A stretch of 64,000 nucleotides of DNA from Pedobacter steynii. Its GTDB lineage: Bacteria; Bacteroidota; Bacteroidia; Sphingobacteriales; Sphingobacteriaceae. A program made the translations under genes and the position numbers. The stretch's first letter is position 1, and every line of letters starts with the position of its first letter. The DNA lies in the NCBI RefSeq assembly GCF_900103665.1, contig NZ_FNGY01000004.1, positions 434,001 to 498,000 on the forward strand, written 5' to 3'. Shown one piece after another: positions 62,001 to 64,000 of the stretch. A model generated the notes under the pieces. It was given only the letters and a program-made list of their open reading frames with translations, searched no databases and was not told the DNA's origin.

Positions 62001-63082
62001 ATCAGGCGACAGAGAAAAACCAGACTTCCAAGCCGGGATTTGGCATCGGTCTTTACCTGGTCAACAAGTTTGTTAACCAGCATTTTGGAAAAATCAGCTA
62101 TTCCAGTACACCTGGAAAAGGGACAGAATTTCTCCTTAAATTGTTAAAAGGCAAGGCTCATTTCCCTGGTCAGCAGATTCATGAACATACCGATGAGACC
62201 CCTGTATTTCTGGAGGAACTAATCATAGAGTATCATCATTTACCTGTTGTGAACCCAGTGCCGGCGGAAGTATCAAATGAACTTAGCACCGACAAATCAG
62301 GGATTCTCATTGTAGATGACAATGAGGAAATCCGTACTTACATCAGGCAACTATTTATGCCTGATTATATCGTGTACGAAGCAGCAAGCGGGGAAGAAGG
62401 ATTGGCTATGGTCAGCGCAAACATGCCGGATATTGTGATTACCGATGTAGTGATGAAGGAACTGAGCGGCGTGGAACTTTGTACAAAGATTAAAGAAGAT
62501 CCTCATTTAAGCCATATTCCTGTGATTTTGCTGACCTCCAGTTCTTCAGCAGAAATTAAGCTGAAAGGGATTGAAGGGGGTGCAGACGATCACATTACCA
62601 AACCTTTCGATAAAGAGATGTTGTTGGCCAGGGTGGCTAACCTTTTGAAAAGCAGAAGCACTTTGCAAAACTATTTTTACAACGAGATCACCCTGCAATC
62701 CGACAATTCCAGAGTATCAAAAGAGAATAAAGAATTTTTAGAAAGATGTATAGTAATCACGGAAAATCATTTGAATAATCCGGATTTTAGCATCAAAATC
62801 CTCGCTGATGAAGTGGGCATGAGTCATTCCGCCTTATACAAAAAAGTAAAAACCATTTCCGGAAAAACCATCAATGAATTCATCCGGTACATCAAATTGC
62901 GAAGTGCGGCTCAATTATTCATCCATTCCGAGCATAATGTAAATCAGGTGGCCTTTCAATCCGGCTTTAGCGACATTAAGTATTTCAGGGAGCAGTTTCA
63001 GAAATTATTTGGTTTGCGGCCTTCGGAGTATATCAAGAAATACCGCAAACCATTTGCGAAAGGTTACAAATTGAGCAAATGA
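59033..63082 (+). CDS. Hybrid two-component system sensor/regulator (HTCS 2)
   Basis: Paralogue of HTCS 1, 1349 residues. A signal sequence (about 1-20) leads into Reg_prop propeller repeats (about 35-690), a Y_Y_Y domain (about 695-760), and a transmembrane helix (about 773-793). Then come HisKA with His831 in 'SHEFRTPLT', HATPase ('GFGIGLYLVNKFVNQHFG'), receiver with Asp1138 in 'VITDVVMKE', and an AraC helix-turn-helix (about 1240-1340). It is divergent from the PUL B susC, and an operator-like site in the shared intergenic region matches the one in front of the PUL A susC. Which HTCS serves which PUL, or whether they cross-talk, cannot be decided from sequence. Confidence 0.96.
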   Translation: MKGYFCLVLILLSSLYSSAVNHPYLYYLGIENGLSNNAVTSIYQDKYGFLWFGTYEGLNRYDGYKFQVFRNKLNDQTSLIDNRIVCIQEDTHHNLIIGTKKGANLYHVASGKFSMIRFRHQKGFRDISYAVNGLVRDEQDQVYIATDGQGLLEYGKDKDIALQIPYKNGKYQSNSYHVKSIKIDQHKNIWLYIQEYGLCLYRPKTKQITPVQDFAIDVQCMAPDGLGNIWIGNESGLYKYQIGSKTLLPYNHKNGIELNNTVLDLSVDKEHKLWISTDGGGIISYDIQKEKSAHLKSGKEPGMLTSSAVNTVFEDKDQRLWIGTLRGGINIIDKHKTRFKTINSTPFKASGLISNFILSFCEDPQGNVWVGTDGEGLSYWDRQNNQFTSYVHKPSDPNSLSNNNVAGIVRDEKSNLWMATYGGGVNRFNPATGNFQYYPCFNTETGIMDKNAWSIYEDKSKHIWVGTCSDGGTYQLNTATNKFELFDAQLKNVISINEDRQGVLWMGTFSSLIRVDLKNRKHRTYPMNTAVRVIYEDKKGHFWIGTEGGGLLLFDRKTGVYKTWSQKDGLSGNAVLNILEDDTGSLWISTFSGLSRFTPSNGQFKNFHEMDGLQSNQFNYNAALKLKSGEFLFGGIKGFNLFRPEQIKPHSIEPRLLITNLGTNNIPYEQDDSFEDKKSVFEVEKITLPYDKAVLSVGFAALEYSSPNKISYAYYLEGWDNTWNDPGINRTVNYSKLPEGSYRLRIKSTNAEGKWLQNERILLIEVMPPWWRSYWAYFLYAIGFAGSIYIYLNYQKRQTALRYQVELAHLKVAQEQELNEKKLGFFTNVSHEFRTPLTLIINPLKDILNHHTQVDAKELTVVYRNARRLLSLVDQLLLFRKSDAENLKITKTDLVVFCKEVYFCFSQQAKSRNIQFSFSSSAAHIDLYMDREKIEISLFNLISNAFKFSPDGGKIEMSIKEAEDEVAIHITDTGTGISAEVGNKLFARFYQATEKNQTSKPGFGIGLYLVNKFVNQHFGKISYSSTPGKGTEFLLKLLKGKAHFPGQQIHEHTDETPVFLEELIIEYHHLPVVNPVPAEVSNELSTDKSGILIVDDNEEIRTYIRQLFMPDYIVYEAASGEEGLAMVSANMPDIVITDVVMKELSGVELCTKIKEDPHLSHIPVILLTSSSSAEIKLKGIEGGADDHITKPFDKEMLLARVANLLKSRSTLQNYFYNEITLQSDNSRVSKENKEFLERCIVITENHLNNPDFSIKILADEVGMSHSALYKKVKTISGKTINEFIRYIKLRSAAQLFIHSEHNVNQVAFQSGFSDIKYFREQFQKLFGLRPSEYIKKYRKPFAKGYKLSK

Positions 63083-63094
63083 GGACTAATCAAT

Positions 63095-63127
63095 TCCCAT
63101 GATTAATTGCTTTGATTAATCATGGGA
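63095..63127. terminator. Bidirectional terminator after HTCS 2
   Basis: TCCCATGATTAAT and ATTAATCATGGGA form a perfect 13-bp stem with a seven-base loop, between the convergent HTCS 2 and BNR genes. The stop codon of the BNR gene lies inside the stem. Confidence 0.75.
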
Positions 63128-64000
63128 CTGGCTTCCATTCCAGGACCTGAACCAGGCTTGGTTTGTTATTGGCTTTCCCCTCCCCGTCTACCTGCTCCAC
63201 ACGTTGCAGGAAGAGGTCTAATCTTCCTTTAGTTCTCCATAGTTCGGTATCATAACTCGGCTCCCAATCGCCCACCGTACTTTGACTAAGGTCGGTAATC
63301 TCCCAGTTATTTTGTTGTAAATCTCTGCAAAGAGCAAGGGAAACCTTATTTCCACGTTCCAGATCTCTGAAAATCAAGGCTACATTTAAGAGGTCTTTAC
63401 TTTTCCAGGCAACAACCTGTGGCCTGGATATAGGGATACGTTTTGTACCTGCGCCGCTCAGGGAAAAATCTGTACTGCGAAAGTCCAATGTATTTACCTG
63501 CCAGCTTTTACCATCGTGATAGACCAGGTGGTATTGTGGAGCCGCTGAACCTTTATCTTTCCAGTATCCGGCGATGTACGGATTTCCGGCATCGTCTGCA
63601 AACATGGAAGTCTGGTTGATCAGCTCCGTTTTTTGGGGAATCATTGCTGCATATTCTGCATTTTTATGATGGATTGGAAGTTGGTAAGCCTGCCCTGCCG
63701 CATTTTCCCAGGTTAGTCCGCCATCTTTAGACCGTGCATAACAGAGGTCATGATTGCTGCTCACATCCGGACTTTCGCGCCATACCCAGGAAAGGTGTAT
63801 CGTTCCCTTATCGTCTATTGCCGTTTGCCAGTAGGCATTGCGTTTCCCTTCCCCATCAATCAGGTTATCTTGTATCCTCTGCCATTTTTTCGTTCCGGAG
63901 TTATAGCTGTTGATCATCAGGTTCCCGTTTCCTGATCCCCCATCCCGGTATATAAACAGGAGTGTTCCCTTAGCCAGTTTATAAAATTCCGGATAACTGA
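63120..64000 (-). CDS. BNR_4-type beta-propeller protein (5' part outside window)
   Basis: C-terminal 293 codons of a protein that continues beyond the right edge; a Met at 63917 is internal, because in-frame coding ('FYKLAKGTLLFIYRDGGSGNG') continues upstream of it. The pattern 'LSWVWRESPDVSSNHDLCYA' followed by 'RSKDGGLTWENA' contains an Asp-box (SxDGGxTW) and matches BNR repeat-containing (BNR_4, PF15892-like) proteins. Members include sialidase-like propellers and relatives of ulvan-type polysaccharide lyases, so an exported polysaccharide-active enzyme is possible but unproven. It is convergent to HTCS 2 with a shared terminator. Confidence 0.8.
   Translation of the reverse strand, partial: SYPEFYKLAKGTLLFIYRDGGSGNGNLMINSYNSGTKKWQRIQDNLIDGEGKRNAYWQTAIDDKGTIHLSWVWRESPDVSSNHDLCYARSKDGGLTWENAAGQAYQLPIHHKNAEYAAMIPQKTELINQTSMFADDAGNPYIAGYWKDKGSAAPQYHLVYHDGKSWQVNTLDFRSTDFSLSGAGTKRIPISRPQVVAWKSKDLLNVALIFRDLERGNKVSLALCRDLQQNNWEITDLSQSTVGDWEPSYDTELWRTKGRLDLFLQRVEQVDGEGKANNKPSLVQVLEWKPVP

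Overview
The window looks like chromosomal DNA of a Bacteroidota member, most likely of the Sphingobacteriaceae (Pedobacter-like). It carries four SusC-type TonB-dependent receptors and three SusD lipoproteins, two ECF sigma/FecR anti-sigma pairs, two hybrid two-component regulators (HTCS), a GldA/GldF/GldG-like ABC exporter, many secreted glycoside hydrolases, and promoters with the Bacteroidota -7 element TAnnTTTG. No rRNA, tRNA, CRISPR array, transposase or phage gene was recognised. The genus is inference.

Layout. 1-7004 (minus): ECF sigma factor, GldA-like ATPase, fused GldF-GldG permease, FecR anti-sigma, and the N-terminal half of an STN-containing SusC that runs off the left edge. 7065-9652 (minus): AraC regulator and GH29 alpha-L-fucosidase. 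9868-13561: small housekeeping-type genes (DoxX, AHSA1/SRPBCC, glycolipid-binding protein, a small unknown protein, a MocR/GntR aminotransferase-like regulator). 13616-22471 (minus): second sigma/FecR/STN-SusC/SusD locus ending in a secreted FAD-dependent oxidoreductase. 22554-31242: GH51, an APC permease, a DUF885 peptidase-like protein, an AraC regulator and a divergent GH127. 31392-33168: a WGR-DUF4240 protein and an orphan lipoprotein. 33249-44168 (minus): PUL with SusC, SusD, GH30, GH35 and GH127. 44368-48486: HTCS 1. 48659-58517 (minus): PUL with SusC, SusD, two surface glycan-binding-type lipoproteins, GH16 and an HExxH lipoprotein. 59033-63082 (plus): HTCS 2. 63120-64000 (minus): BNR_4 protein cut by the right edge.

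How the parts work together. The enzyme set (GH16, GH30, GH35, two GH127, GH51, GH29) fits stepwise breakdown of a plant arabinose/galactose glycan such as type II arabinogalactan-protein or hydroxyproline-linked arabinosides. This is inferred from family content. The regulatory DNA supports co-ordination. A 32-bp site with two GGGG half-sites 22 bp apart lies upstream of both HTCS-linked susC genes. A 78-bp element matching at 60 of 78 positions lies upstream of both the second AraC gene and the DUF885/permease operon. Two pairs of genes in the sigma loci share ECF-type promoter motifs with an identical 18-bp spacer; one pair places the ABC exporter under the same sigma factor as the FecR/SusC receptor genes. 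That sigma-exporter-FecR-SusC unit and the shared operators are the best candidates for undescribed biology.
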